Source: Lamellibrachia satsuma (taxonomy: Eukaryota; Annelida; Polychaeta; Sabellida; Siboglinidae). From it: 64,000 nucleotides of DNA. Location: contig BSQZ01000018.1 in NCBI GenBank assembly GCA_033239005.1, positions 7,099,536 through 7,163,535 of the forward strand. Reading direction: 5' to 3'. The translations under genes were made by a program, and so were the position numbers. Below, in pieces: positions 45,101 through 59,200 of this stretch. Position 1 is the stretch's first letter. The number at the start of each line of letters is the position of its first letter. The notes under the pieces were generated by a model. The model worked only from the letters and a program-made list of their open reading frames with translations. It had not been told where the DNA came from and ran no database searches.

Positions 45101-47238
45101 CACGGCATACTGACTCTTGTATCACGGCGTACTGACTCTTGTATCACGGCGTACTGACTCTTGTATCACGGCGTACTGACTCTTGTATCACGGCGTACTG
45201 ACTCTTGTATCACGGCGTACTGACTCTTGTATCACGGCGTACTGACTCTTGTATCACGGCGTACTGACTCTTGTATCACGGCGTACTGACTCTTGTATCA
45301 CGGCGTACTGACTCTTGTATCACAGCATACTGACTCTTGTATCACAGCATACTGACTCTTGTATCACGGCATAGTGACTCTTGTATCACGGCATACTGAT
45401 TCTTGTATCACGGCGTACTGACTCTTGTATCACGGCGTACTGACTCTTGTATCACGGCATACTGACTCTTGTATCACGGCATACTGACTCTTGTATCACA
45501 GCATACTGACTCTTGTATCACGGCATACTGACTCTTGTATCACAGCATATTGACTCTTGTATCACGGCGTACTGACTCTTGTATCACAGCATACTGACTC
45601 TTGTATCACGGCATACTGACTCTTGTATCACGGCATACTGACTCTTGTATCACGGCGTACTGACTCTTGTATCACGGCATACTGACTCTTGTATCACGGC
45701 ATACTGACTCTTGTATCACGGCATACTGACTCTTGTATCACGGCATACTGACTCTTGTATCACGGCATACTGACTCTTGTATCACGGCATACTGACTCTT
45801 GTATCACGGCATACTGACTCTTGTATCACGGCGTACTGACTCTTGTATCACGGCATACTGACTCTTGTATCACGGCATACTGACTCTTGTATCACGGCGT
45901 ACTGACTCTTGTATCACGGCGTACTGACTCTTGTATCACAGCATACTGACTCTTGTATCACGGCGTACTGACTCTTGTATCACGGCATACTGACTCTTGT
46001 ATCACGGCGTACTGACTCTTGTATCACAGCATACTGACTCTTCATGAAAACTACACACAAAACCAATAAAGTCAGACTAAGATCACTGAGACTTCTCGTA
46101 ATAAACTGTCAAAGCGTCAAAGTGAGATAATTTGGATTAAACTCCAACTTGCAGGCTGTAAATCAGTTCTCGTAGGGTCATTCTACCGCCCACCAGACGA
46201 GAATGATACAAAATACCTTGAGAATCTAAGAGAATCTCTGTCCAAGATAAACATCCAGAAGGGATTGACTTTCAGATTGGGAAGAGATTTCAACCTGGGA
46301 GACATCCTGTGGGAATCCCACTCTCTTAGACAAGGTTGCAGTAAGCCAAACATATCACGGCAACTCATGGACATTGCAGATGAATTCTCACTACACCAAT
46401 TAGTTAGCATACCCACAAGAAAGGAAAATATACTTGATTTGTTCTTTATATCCAATCCCACAATTATAGATCAGGTTATGGTAGTTCCAGGCATCAGCGA
46501 CCACGATGGAATTCCAATGGTGGTCCTATCAACAAAACCAAAGCTGAACAAACAAAAACCCAGGAAAGTATACTTGTACAAAAAGGCTAAAGTTAATTAC
46601 TTGAAAAGTGACCTGAGAGAGATGAGCGAACTAATAACATCATCAGTGTAAGTAAGTCAGCTAATGAACTCTGGTCACAGTTTAAAGAAGGTATCAATAA
46701 GGCTATGAACAAACATATGCCATCTAAATTTAGTACCAATAAAAAACATACCCCATGGATAAGTCCCTCCAATGGATACCTTAGAAAACAGGAGGAAGGT
46801 GACCAGACTTCCCATGTTCCACAAAATCCACCACAGCAAGACTACCATTCCCGCAGTAATATTCTAACACCCAGTTAAGTGCCACTCCAGAAATCTACAC
46901 AATCCAGAATACCAACCAGCCTCATTTAACAAAGACTGCCATAAGTACTATTTCTTCTCACAAATGATATTTGACTGGAATAAACTACCATTAACCATTA
47001 ACCAATGCTAACATATCAAATATCAACAACTTCAAACAAGAAACGTTTAAACATCTGCACACCCAGAAAGATCAACTCCATTGCTATTAGCTGTGTTAAA
47101 ACTGCGCACTCGGTTGGCTCTAAAAGAGCATTGAGAATATTTATTCTTTATGTATGACAAATACTTTTCCAAGGATTATATTTCTTGTAAAACATTTCCT
47201 TATTACCATTATTCAGCAGGAACCTCCTCCTCCTCCTC

Positions 47239-47283
<45 letters not shown>

Positions 47284-50200
47284 TTTTCCAGCAGCTTTTG
47301 AACATCTTTCTTCTGATGCATCTAAGTGAAGTAGTCACAATTTATCTTTAGCTGTGCAACATTAAAGCTTGGAACAGCACTCTCGATGTACATGGTGTAA
47401 CAACAACCACCACACCTTGGTACATGTTGTAACAACAACCACCACACCTTGGTACATGTTGTAACAACAACCACCACACCTTGGTACATGTTGTAACAAC
47501 AACCACCACACATTGGTACATGTTGTAACAACAACCACCACACCTTGGTACATGTTGTAACAACAACCACCACACCTTGGTACATGTTGTAACAACAACC
47601 ACCACACCTTGGTACATGTTGTAACAACAACCATTACACCTTGGTACATGGTGTAACAACAACCACCATACCTTGGTACATGTTGTAACAACAACCACCA
47701 CACATTGGTACATGTTGTAACAACAACCATTACACATTGGTACCGGGTGTAACAACAACCACCACACCTTGGTACATGTTGTAACAACAACCACCATACC
47801 TTGGTACATGTTGTAACAACAACCACCACACCTTGGTACATGTTGTAACAACAACCACCATACCTTGGTACATGTTGTAACAACAACCACCACACCTTGG
47901 TACAGGGTGTAACAACAATCACCACACCTTGGTACCGGGCATAACAACCATCACCACACCTTGGTACCAGGTGTAACAACAATTACCACACCTTGGTACC
48001 TGGCATAACAACCATCACCAAACCTTGGTACCAAGTGTAACAACAATCACCACACCTTGGTACCAGGTATAACAACCATCACCACACCTTGGTACCAGGT
48101 GTAACAACCATCACTACACCTTGATACAAGGCATAACAATCTTCACACCTTGGTATCAGGTGTAACAACCACCACATCTTGGTACCATGTGTAACAACAA
48201 TCACCACGCCTTGGTACAGGTGTAACAACCATCACAACACCTTGGTGCCGGGCATAACAACCATCACCTCCCCTTGGTACCGGGTGTAACAACCATCACC
48301 ACACCTTAGTACCAGGCATAACAACAACCACCACACCCTGGTACCGGGTGTAACAACCATCTGATAATATTTTAAAGCAAAGTTGTTGTTTTCCATATAA
48401 TATTTCATATATATGTGAATGCTTTTTCATGGGATGCTACCAATAACACATCAAGAGGAAATTGTCAAACTAACTGGTTTTGCCCAGTACCAAACTTTGA
48501 TTGATTGATACATAATTAATGAAAATAATTACTTCACAATTTACAAATATGTAAATAACATTAATTATGTATCACTCAATCAAAGTTTGGTACTGGGCAA
48601 AACCAGTTAGTTTGACAATTTGTTGGACAGCACAAATACCAAAAGCGAAGGCACTTATTCAAGTAACTACCGTGAAGTAATACATTCATCATGAATTTAA
48701 TTATATCCTGCTTTCTAAACAAAGTTTATTTTGGAAAATCATTAATTGGAGGTGTCAATATATTGGTGCAGGAACTTGGTATCAGGTGTAACAATAACAG
48801 TGGACTCATTAACAAACAAAATAGGTTTGGGTTGGAGCAGCTATGGTAGGGGCCTATATCATAGTGTAACGGATATACCAGTTTGATTTAATTAGTTTTT
48901 AATAACTAATATTATTAAGTCATTAGGTGTTTAATTAATATATTAAGCCTAGACTAGCAAAAGAAAAGCAGGGTTCCAAAAGCTCGTAGTTAAACCCCCC
49001 CAAGTGGATATGGACAAAATCCATATGGTGCCAATGATTGATGATAATGTTTAGACCCTTCAGTCCTCACTTAATGGAAAACAAACACTGCCCTCTAATC
49101 CTGACATTTGCTGAATTGCTCTGACCTCGGAGGTTAATGTAATTAGGGAACTGAAAGAGCCCTGGGAACCCTGGATTGGCACAGCTCCAAAACGCTTAAT
49201 TTGCAAACTTGGCAAGGAAACTTCAGGAAGATGTCACTGTCCAGCGGTTGAGACGGTGGGTGGTTTAACAAGTTGACCGGTAAAATGTATTCAGTATTTA
49301 AGCAATCACAGCGAATATAGTGACGGCATCTGAATTTGGTAAACTGAGAGTATAAATATCCGAGGAGCATTTCCAAAGGGTGGCAAGACTATTTTAAATT
49401 CACACTGAGGTGTATAGTCATGCTGTATTTTAGGCATCCAAATGTTCAGTAAGAATTAGAATTAAAAATTTCCGGTTAGAATTTATTGTCAAATCTTTTA
49501 AGTGATGTTTACATTCACTACTTTTCTTTACGGTTTACAGTGATATATATCTTCACTGTTCTTTTCATTGTCATCGTGCGCGATTATTTTGCTACTATGT
49601 ATGTGGCCATTGATGTACATGATTAAATTCGCTTTGAACCTGAAGAACAATGCATTGACTACATTTCGGTAGTACTCTGTGTACTCATTGGTCGAGTGAG
49701 TACATATTCAGTTATAAATCTCGACCTGGCAAGCGCAAAGAAGACGGACAATTAAAAGACATCTACATCTGTGAGAAATGCCTCCCGGACCATTGCGTGC
49801 AGCCAACAAGAAGATAAGATGGGGGAGGCATATATTTTACAATAGTATGTGATATACATTTGAAAGTTTACTTTAACATAAGAAACTTCAAATGGTGAGT
49901 TATCATTATTGAATTAAAAATAATAGCTTTCTGAAATGCAAAATATTTAGGGGAAAGATTAGTTTGGCTGTTTTTTACACTTCATTCATTCACCTCAAAG
50001 GAAATGTATATATTTCTTGAAAGAACTTGTTGAGACAAAGCCAATGGTATGCAATAATACTATTTTAGGTAAAGAAATAAGCAACTAATAAGAATATACA
50101 TACTTATGTTTGTCTACTGGTGTGTGTGCGGGCATGCATACATGCGTGCACGGGCGAGCACATCAATCCATGTATGCATGTGTGTGTGGTTGTGTTTATG

Positions 50201-53200
50201 CATGTCTACCTATGTTTATATACTGGCGAATACAATATATGGATGTGTACATAGGTGCATATAGCACACTGCCTTTAATAGCCAATTTACAGTTTTCACG
50301 GCTGCGAACAGGAAAACAGCAGAACTGTTTCCATCATGCTTCAGCAAACTACAAGGTATTGAGAGATGGATGCACTGAGAATATTCAGGTGTCTGTGGTT
50401 GTGATTCTCCTGAACAATCATCATATCTCAATTTGTAAGTTATCAAAACAGAGAAGTGCATTTCACAAAGACTCCATCATAAAAATAGTTTTTACCCATT
50501 GGACTGCTCTTTACAAACAAATATACTATAAGTGTGTAAACTGACCTAACTATAAATTATCTGGTTATTGGTTACGTCACGAAATACAGCAAATATTCCA
50601 GTGGGTTAATAGACAATGACACAATTGACTTATGAGAGTCAAACAGTTCTTTTGATGACATATTCTTAATTGTGTTGGCAATACATTGTTTCATGAAACA
50701 TAGCTTGGTAATTTTGAATAACACATTCATTGCATGTATAGCTATTTATTGGAAGCTTCATGTTGTCAAAAAGAACTGATACATCAAACATATTCAACAT
50801 ACCTTAGTGTGTGTAGTGCTGTCATCTGTGAAACATTGTCAATGACGGTTTGACCAGTTGTTGGGTCACTAAGGGTGTTGTGGTTGAAGCTGTAAAATAT
50901 ATTATATATTTGTTTTAAGTTATTAACATATTTATAAGAATCACTTTTTGACAAAAATAATAATGTGTTTATTTCAAGCAGATCCATTTCACAAGTCATT
51001 TTGTAATTATTGCGTGAGTAATTATTGCGTGAAATTATTACGGTTAAACCGTGTTTCATTTTCTGGCTTGCGTAAAATATATTAACATGTTTTAAAAAAG
51101 TATACATAATAAATTAGTATTTCAGGTATTCGTATTCGAGTATCTAAAAAAAATAGCAGCACATCGCCGGTGCAGCAGACAATGTATAATGGACCTTATG
51201 TCATTAATTATAAATAGATGGCATTGATGGTACTATTTACTGAGTTCTAAAGAAATAACTTCACTTAATACAGTCAAAGGTTACTCAGCCAATAGTATAA
51301 TGAAAATAATATATAGTGCATGACACAATTGTAAGCGAAACTCTAATATATGGTGTCCGTACTTCAGAGAAAATGTGTCATAAGTATGTGTTAGGTAAAT
51401 AGAGCATAGCATACTTATGGCATCACTGTACACATGGCTTTAAATGCACATGTATAGTCAAAATATGCATGAATGGCTTGACCAAGTACACTCATACATC
51501 AAAGTGAGCCTACCAAATAAGTTCTTCCTACCTGAGTTCTGTCAACTGTGGCAGGTGACGCAGTGCGACGACCAACTCCTGTGTCCCTTCATTAGACAAC
51601 TTACAGCTAGTCAAACTGTAAAACATAAAAAAATTCAGCATAATAACTTAATGAATAATGTTGAAGATTGCAATACTTAAGAGTGCAGACAGAACCTACA
51701 GAGACATGAATTTACTTTTACTTTAGGGATGTAAAGTCAGCCACTTCATCATCAAAGTTTTCGCAGATCAGCTTGGTATATGTTGTTTTGTTTCCCTCCC
51801 TTTTTCTTGCCATGAGTGGGTGTCTGTTACATATTGTAACAATAAACTGGTAATATACTGACTTCATAGCGAACAACAAACAACGTGGTGAACAGATCTT
51901 AATACGAACATGAAGGACACTGATGGAATCTAGAGGAACAGGTTTATACAGTGGTACACGCATGTGTGCATACACGCATGTGTGCATACACGCATGTGTG
52001 CATACACGCATGTGTGCGTACACGCATGTGTGCGTACACGCATGTGTGCGTACACGCATGTGTGCGTACACGCATGAGTGCGTACACGCATGTGTGCGTA
52101 CACGCATGTGTGCATACACGCATGTGTGCATACACGCATGTGTGCATACACGCATGTGTGCATACACGCATGTGTGTGCATGCATTGTGCAGTATGCACA
52201 CATGTATTAAAGACATTGTGCAGTATGCACCCATGTATTAAAGGCATTGTGCAGTATGCACCCATTTATTAAAGACATTGTGCAGTATGCACCCATGTAT
52301 TAAAGACATTGTGCAGTATGCACCCATGTATTAAAGACATTGTGCAGTATGAACCCATGTATTAAAGACATTGTGCAGTATGCACCCATGTATTAAAGAC
52401 ATTGTGCAGTATGCACCCATTTATTAAAGACATTGTGCAGTATGCACCCATGTATTAAAGACATTGTGCAGTATGCACCCATGTATTAAAGGCATTGTGC
52501 AGTATGCACCCATTTATTAAAGACATTGTGCAGTATGCACCCATGTATTAAAGACATTGTGCAGTATGCACCCATGTATTAAAGACATTGTGCAGTATGC
52601 ACCCATGTATTAAAGACATTGTGCAGTATGAACCCATGTATTAAAGACATTGTGCAGTATGCACCCATGTATTAGAGACATTGTGCAGTATGCACCCATG
52701 TATTAAAGACATTGTGCAGTATGCACCCATGTATTAGAGACATTGTGCAGTATGCACCCATGTATTAAAGACATTGTGCAGTATGCACCAATGCATTAAA
52801 GACATTGTGCAGTATGCACCCATGTATTAAAGACATTGTGCAGTATGCACCCATGTATTAAAGGCATTGTGCAGTATGCAACCATGCATTAAAGACATTG
52901 TGCAGTATGCACCAATGTATTGAAGACATTGTGCAGTATGCACCCATGTATTAAAGGCATTGTGCAGTATGCACCCATGTATTAAAGGCATTGTGCAGTA
53001 TGCACCCATGTATTAAAGACATTGTGCAGTATGCACCCATGTATTAAAAGCATTGTGCAGTATGCACCCATGCATTAAAGACATTGTGCAGTATGCACCC
53101 ATGTATTAAAGACATTGTGCAGTATGCACCCATGTATTAAAGGCATTGTGCAGTATGCACCCATGTATTAAAGACATTGTGCAGTATGCACCCATGTATT

Positions 53201-56200
53201 AAAGACATTGTGCAGTATGCACCCATGTATTAAAGGCATTGTGCAGTATGCACCCATGTATTAAAGACATTGTGCAGTATGCACCCATGTATTAAAGGCA
53301 TTGTGCAGTATGCACCCATGTATTAAAGACATTGTGCAGTATGCACCCATGTATTAAAAGCATTGTGCAGTATGCACCCATGCATTAAAGACATTGTGCA
53401 GTATGCACCCATGTATTAAAGACATTGTGCAGTATGCACCCATGTATTAAAGGCATTGTGCAGTATGCACCCATGTATTAAAGACATTGTGCAGTATGCA
53501 CCCATGTATTAAAAGCATTGTGCAGTATGCACCCATGCATTAAAGACATTGTGCAGTATGCACCCATGTATTAAAGACATTGTGCAGTATGCACCCATGT
53601 ATTAAAAGCATTGTGCAGTATGCACCCATGTATTAAAGACATTGTGCAGTATGCACCCATGCATTAAAGACATTGTGCAGAATGCACCCATGTATTAAAG
53701 ACATTGTGCAGTATGCACCCATGTATTAAAGACATTGTGCAGTATGCACCCATGTATTAAAGACATTGTGCAGAATGCACCCATGTATTAAAGACATTGT
53801 GCAGTATGCACCCATGTATTAAAGACATTGTGCAGTATGCACCCATGTATTAAAGACATTGTGCAGTATGCACCCATGCATTGAAGACATTGTGCAGAAT
53901 GCACCCATGTATTAAGAGCATTGTGCTGTATGCACCCATGTAGCTACTTCCAGAATCTAGAAACTAGCTACTTCCCGAATCTAGAAACTAGCTACTTCCA
54001 GAATCTTGGTGCAGCAACGACTTGAATTTGGTGCAGAGAATTTACAGAAAAGCGTGGAATATTGAATAGAATAAGTATTACTATTGCATATATATTATAC
54101 ATAAACGTATTGTAGACATATATTAGGAAACAGTTTTTGTTAATTATTAGTCAGAGGCAGTATTTTAGAGTAAGTTAGTTCCGGCCTCCGACAGGGAAGT
54201 CAGTGAGCATTAATAGGGTTGTTTACCATTCAAAAATTGAGATAGCATAGTGAATAGTCAGCAACAGTGGAATATTGGTTAGAATAAGTATTACTATTAC
54301 ACATATATTATACACAAACTACTAATAGACTAAGAAACTGTTTTTTTTAACAGAGGCAGTATTTTTCCAGGACTCATATTCAACAAGCGATAAAAGGGAG
54401 TTTGTTTACAGGTCGTGAATTAAACTTGCGTACCAAACTATCGTTTACATTGTTTGCGGACGACACAAAACTGTTTAGAAAAGTTAATACTGATGGTGAT
54501 AAACAACATTTACAAAACGATCTAGACATATTAGTGAAATGGTCTGAGAAATGGCAGATGTTATTCAATTTTGGGAAATGTAAATGCCTACATACAGGAC
54601 ATGGGAACTTGAATGTAAACTATAAAATGGGAGATACTGTTCTGGGTACTACTGTAAAAGAAAAGGACTTAGGAGTTACAATAAGCGCTGATATGAAAGT
54701 TTCAGAGCAGTGTGGTATTGCAGCTTCAAAGGGTAATCAAATTCTTGGATTGATTAGAAGAAACATAACATACAAGGGAAAAAGTTAATTATACCTCTTT
54801 ATAAAGCAATAGTTAGACCTCATTTAGAATACTGTATACAAGCATGGAGACCATATCGTAAGAAGGATATAGATACGCTTGAACGCATACAAAGGAGAGC
54901 AACTAAAATTATTCCAGAACTGAGAGACCTTAGTTATGAAGAACGCCTGAAAGAATGTGGTTTAACAACTCTAGAGACAAGGAGGTTAAGAGGAGATCAG
55001 ATTGAAGTTTTTAAGATATTGAATGGGTATGAAAATATTGATAGAAATGTTTTTCTCACTCAATAAGGATAGCAGAACTAGAGGACATGAGGTAAAATTA
55101 GTAAAGGATCAATGTAGATTGGACATCAGGAAGCACTCGTTCCCACAGAGGACAATAAATGAATGGAACAAATTGTCTACAGATTGTGTAACTGCTAGCA
55201 GCGTGAATATGTTTAAAAACAAGGTAGACACATATCTCAGGAGGGCGGGTTATAAGTAGATGAACATTGTTGGACTCTCGATAAGCCAATGGCTTCCTTG
55301 TCCACTTGCCATCTGGGCCTTTGGCTTGGATGGCAACTCTTGTTAAATCTTGTTAAATATATATTAGATAAAGTGATACATTTACATAAATTACATACAT
55401 AAGGTAATATCTGACATAGTTGTAGTAAACGTTTTCGGTAAAAAGGAATTAACAGCAGGATATTAGCATAAGTTGGTATACACTGACTTTGTTGTTTTGT
55501 TTACACAGTGTTCTCTGTATTCACTAGGTGGCAGGCTTTTTCTTTGCTCGTATGAGCTTAGTAGAAAAGACATAGTTAGCAAGTATAATAGCCTAAAGTG
55601 TTCTTTTGAACACAAAAACAGCCTTATTCAAGGCTAAAATAGCAATCAAATTAAGATTAAATTCTGTGATGGCACCATGCTAACGGCAGGTAAAGGCCAC
55701 CAGGCATTTAATATGCGGCAGTTGCAGCAACTGGGTTGACTTCGTCAAGTCCGGGTGTGAGAAGTCCAGGGCTGAGGTTCAGGCGGATAATTTTAGTTTT
55801 TAGTGTAGGGGATCTACAAAGATGAAGGAACTAGAGGTGGAGTTGGAACAGCTGAGGCTGCTCGTTGTGGCAATGGTGGGAAGGGAGCAGGTGGGTTGTG
55901 CCAGTGGTTCTGGTGGGGGGACAGATGATAAAGTGGGGGAAGACGACGAGAGAGATGCTAGGGAGAGCTCACCTCAGCCTGGGAGGAGGCTGAGAGGAGG
56001 CAAGGTGACAGGTCGTAGGAAGACAGGACGAAAGGAGATGGGAAGGAAAGAAATGGGAGGGAAGACAAATGGATCGAAGGAGATGGGAGTGGGGGAGACA
56101 GTGGCGAAGGAGACGGGGGTGGGGGTGGGAAGGAAACAAGAGTTAAGATGATGGGAGTGAGGGAGACCGGAGGGAAGATGTCAGGAGGGAAGGCGACGGG

Positions 56201-59200
56201 AGCGCAAGTTAGCCAGGAGATGGGAGGGAAAGGTGACAGGTTGATGGGTGAGAGACTGATAACAGTCTGCCAAGTGACAAGGCTGCAGGACAGAATGTGA
56301 TGGAAGGGATCCAACGGAAGAGTGATAGAGGGGGTGAGAAAGAGAGCGAGGGTGTTTGTAGGAGACTCAATAGTTAGGAAGACCGACAGAGTCTTAAACA
56401 AGGGAGATGACGTGGTGGTTTGCTTGTCTGGGGCCAAAATAGAGGCCGTAACTAAGAGGGTAGAAAACATTGTGGGTTCGGGCAAGGGTGGATCTGTTTT
56501 AGTACACGCAGGGACAAATAACGTAGAGAGGGAGGGTACAACTGCCATAGTTAGGAAATACAGGAATTTGGTCAGAACACTAAAGCAGACGTGGGTTGAA
56601 CAGGTAATACTGTCAGGGATTTTACCAGTAATAGGAAGGAGGGGTCACAGATATCAAAATTGCCGGGGGAAGGCAATTAACATGTTAGTCCAGAAACTAT
56701 GTAGGGAAGAAGAAGTTGGATTTGTGGATTTGTGGTGAAGTTTTGTTGGAAGGGCTGATATGTACATGAAGAACGGGCTTCATCTAAGTGGAAAGGGGGC
56801 AGCAGTATTTGCGGATGGACTCACAGCAGCAGTAGACAGTGGCATGGGTAGCATAACAAATATTTTGGTAGTAAACATTGTTTAAACTAGAAGCGCAGGG
56901 GGGTTACTTAGAGATGCCTCAAGCAGGACAAGAGGCCACTAGTACAGACAAACCAATAACAAAATGTCCAAAAAACATGTCTGAAGCAGGTTATAGATGT
57001 ATGTGTTTAAATGCTAGGAGTATAGTAAATAAGAAAAATTAATTAAACATTTCCACTAAGATGAAGCCCATCCCTCATGTACATATCAGCCAACTTCCTC
57101 CCAACAAATCCAACTTCCTCTTTACTACATAGCTGCTTAACTAACGTGTTAATTGCCACCCTCCAGCAATTTCGATATCCCTGTTCCCTGCTTCCCAATA
57201 GAATCCCTGACAGTATTATCTGCTCAACCGCGTCTGCTTAGCTCTTCTAACTAACTGAATGTATTTCCTTACTATGGCAGTTGTACCCTCCCTCTCTGTG
57301 TAGTTAGTCCCTACTTGTACTAAAATAGAACCTCCCTTGCCTGGACCCACTTCTCTGTGATAGCCTCTATTTTTGCCCCTGGAAAACAAACCACCATGTC
57401 GTCCCCCTTATTTAGTGCTCTGTCAATCTTCTTAACTATCGAATACACCACAAACACTTTCGGTCTCCACCTCACCCCCTCTATCACTACCTCAGAGTAG
57501 CTTTTGCATCAGATCCCTTCCATCGCATTTTGTCCCGCAGTCGTGTCACCTGACAGCCTGTTGTCCATCTCCCTCTCGTCCAGCAACATGTCACCTTTCC
57601 CTCCTGTCTCCTGGCTATCTTGTGCTCCTGATGTCTTTGCTCCTGGTGCCTTCGCTTCCATTGCCTTTGCTCCCATCTCCTTCACTCTCATCGTCTTCCC
57701 TCCCGTTTCCTTTCGTCCTGTCACCTTACCAAGATTCACCGCCAAAAATATTTAACAATATTGCCATCCAAGGAAAAGGCCCATATGCCAAGTGGACAAG
57801 GAAGCCACAGGCTTATCGAGAGTCCAACATTTTTCATCTATTGGTATATGTGTCATGGGCATGCTTGTGTGTGGTGCATGCATCCATTCATGCTTGTTGT
57901 GTTTGTATACTGATATATACAATAACGGATATCTGTATTTTTCCATCTTCTCTGTGATAACCTCTAGAAAACAAACCACCACGTCGTCCCCCTTGTCTTG
58001 TGCTCCTGATGTCTTTGCTCCTGGTGCCTTCGCTCCCATTGCCTTTGCTCCCGTCTCCTTCGCTCTCATCGTCTTCCCTCCCGTTTCCTTTCGCCCCGTC
58101 TCCTTCCGTCCTGTCACCTTACCAAGATTCACCCGCCAAAAATATTTAACAATATTGCCATCCAAGGAAGAGGCCCATATGCCAAGTGGACAAGGAAGCC
58201 ACTGGCTTATCGAGTCCAAAATATTTCATCTATTGGTATATGTGTCATGGGCATGCTTGTGTGTGGTGCATGCTTGTGTGTGGTGCATGCTTGTGTGTGG
58301 TGCATGCTTGTGTGTGGTGCATGCTTGTGTGTGGTGCATGCTTGTGTGTGGTGCATGCTTGTGTGTGGTGCATGCTTGTGTGTGGTGCATGCTTGTGTGT
58401 GGTGCATGCTTGTGTGTGGTGCATGCTTGTGTGTGGTGCATGCATCCATTCATGCTTGTTGTGTTTGTATACTGGTGTATATAATAACGGATATCTGTAT
58501 GGGTGCACATTGCACACTTCCTTTAAGTCATTTTATATTTTTCACGCCTGAGAATGGGAAAATAGATCGATGGAGGAAATCTGGTTATTGTTTACATTAT
58601 GAAATGTTGCAAATATTCCATCTGGCAAGTGGACAATGAAGCCGTTGACGAGGTTCCAACAATACTTTTGACGACATATTATTAAATTGTATTAGCAAAA
58701 CATTGTTTAACCCTCATATGTGTGCACTATTTTGTATTAAGCTGTATTGGCAATTTAATGGAACATAGCTTGATACATTCAACTAACATACTCATTGCAA
58801 GGTATCATTTGTTGGAAATTTCATGATGTCAGAAAGAAGTTATGCATCAGAAGTTTTCAATATACCTTAGTGTGCGTAGTGATGTCATCTTTGAAACACT
58901 GTCAACGAGGGTTTGACCAGTTGTTAGGTCACTAAGGTTGCTGTTGTCAAATCTATAAAAGCATATAATATGTTATGTAGATTAGTTATTATGAATACGA
59001 ATACTTTTATTTTAGGTAAATAACCCCATAGACAAAAGCACTTAAAACATATAATTATGTATATATAAATAAGTTATTGTGGTTGAAGCTGTAAAAATAT
59101 ATTTTATATTTGGTTTAAGTTAGTTATTAACATATTCATAAGAATGACTTTTCAAGAAAACGTGTGTGTGTGCGTGCGTGCGTGTGTGTGTGTGCGTGCG

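Larger units (their letters stand above)
54005..57050 (+). mobile_element. CR1-like LINE copy 2, interrupted by a second LINE fragment
   Basis: 5' leader (from 54,005, partly duplicated at 54,265), then an inserted 3' fragment of another LINE (54,375-55,350), the rest of the leader (55,353-55,676), ORF1 (55,677-56,885) and the first codons of ORF2 (56,970-57,050). There it breaks off. Same family as 1-3,714. Short repeats of GCTACTTCCAGAATCTAGAA type at 53,942-54,005 precede the 5' end. Confidence 0.8.

Noticed and set aside
45102..46042. CRISPR-like regular repeats
   Set aside because: Units are contiguous with no spacers, and the genome is eukaryotic; simple minisatellite.
47348..47982. 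Possible valine/cysteine-rich repeat protein on the minus strand
   Set aside because: A 32-nt array open in all three minus frames; identical peptide in shifted frames.
48622..50560. Additional LRR exons in the 48.6-50.6 kb intron
   Set aside because: I looked for 84-87 nt segments with AG acceptor, phase 2 and a GTATGT/GTAGGT donor on the minus strand and found none.
51718..52272. Cys/His/Arg-rich open frames
   Set aside because: The 16-nt alternating repeat is open on both strands; no coding support.
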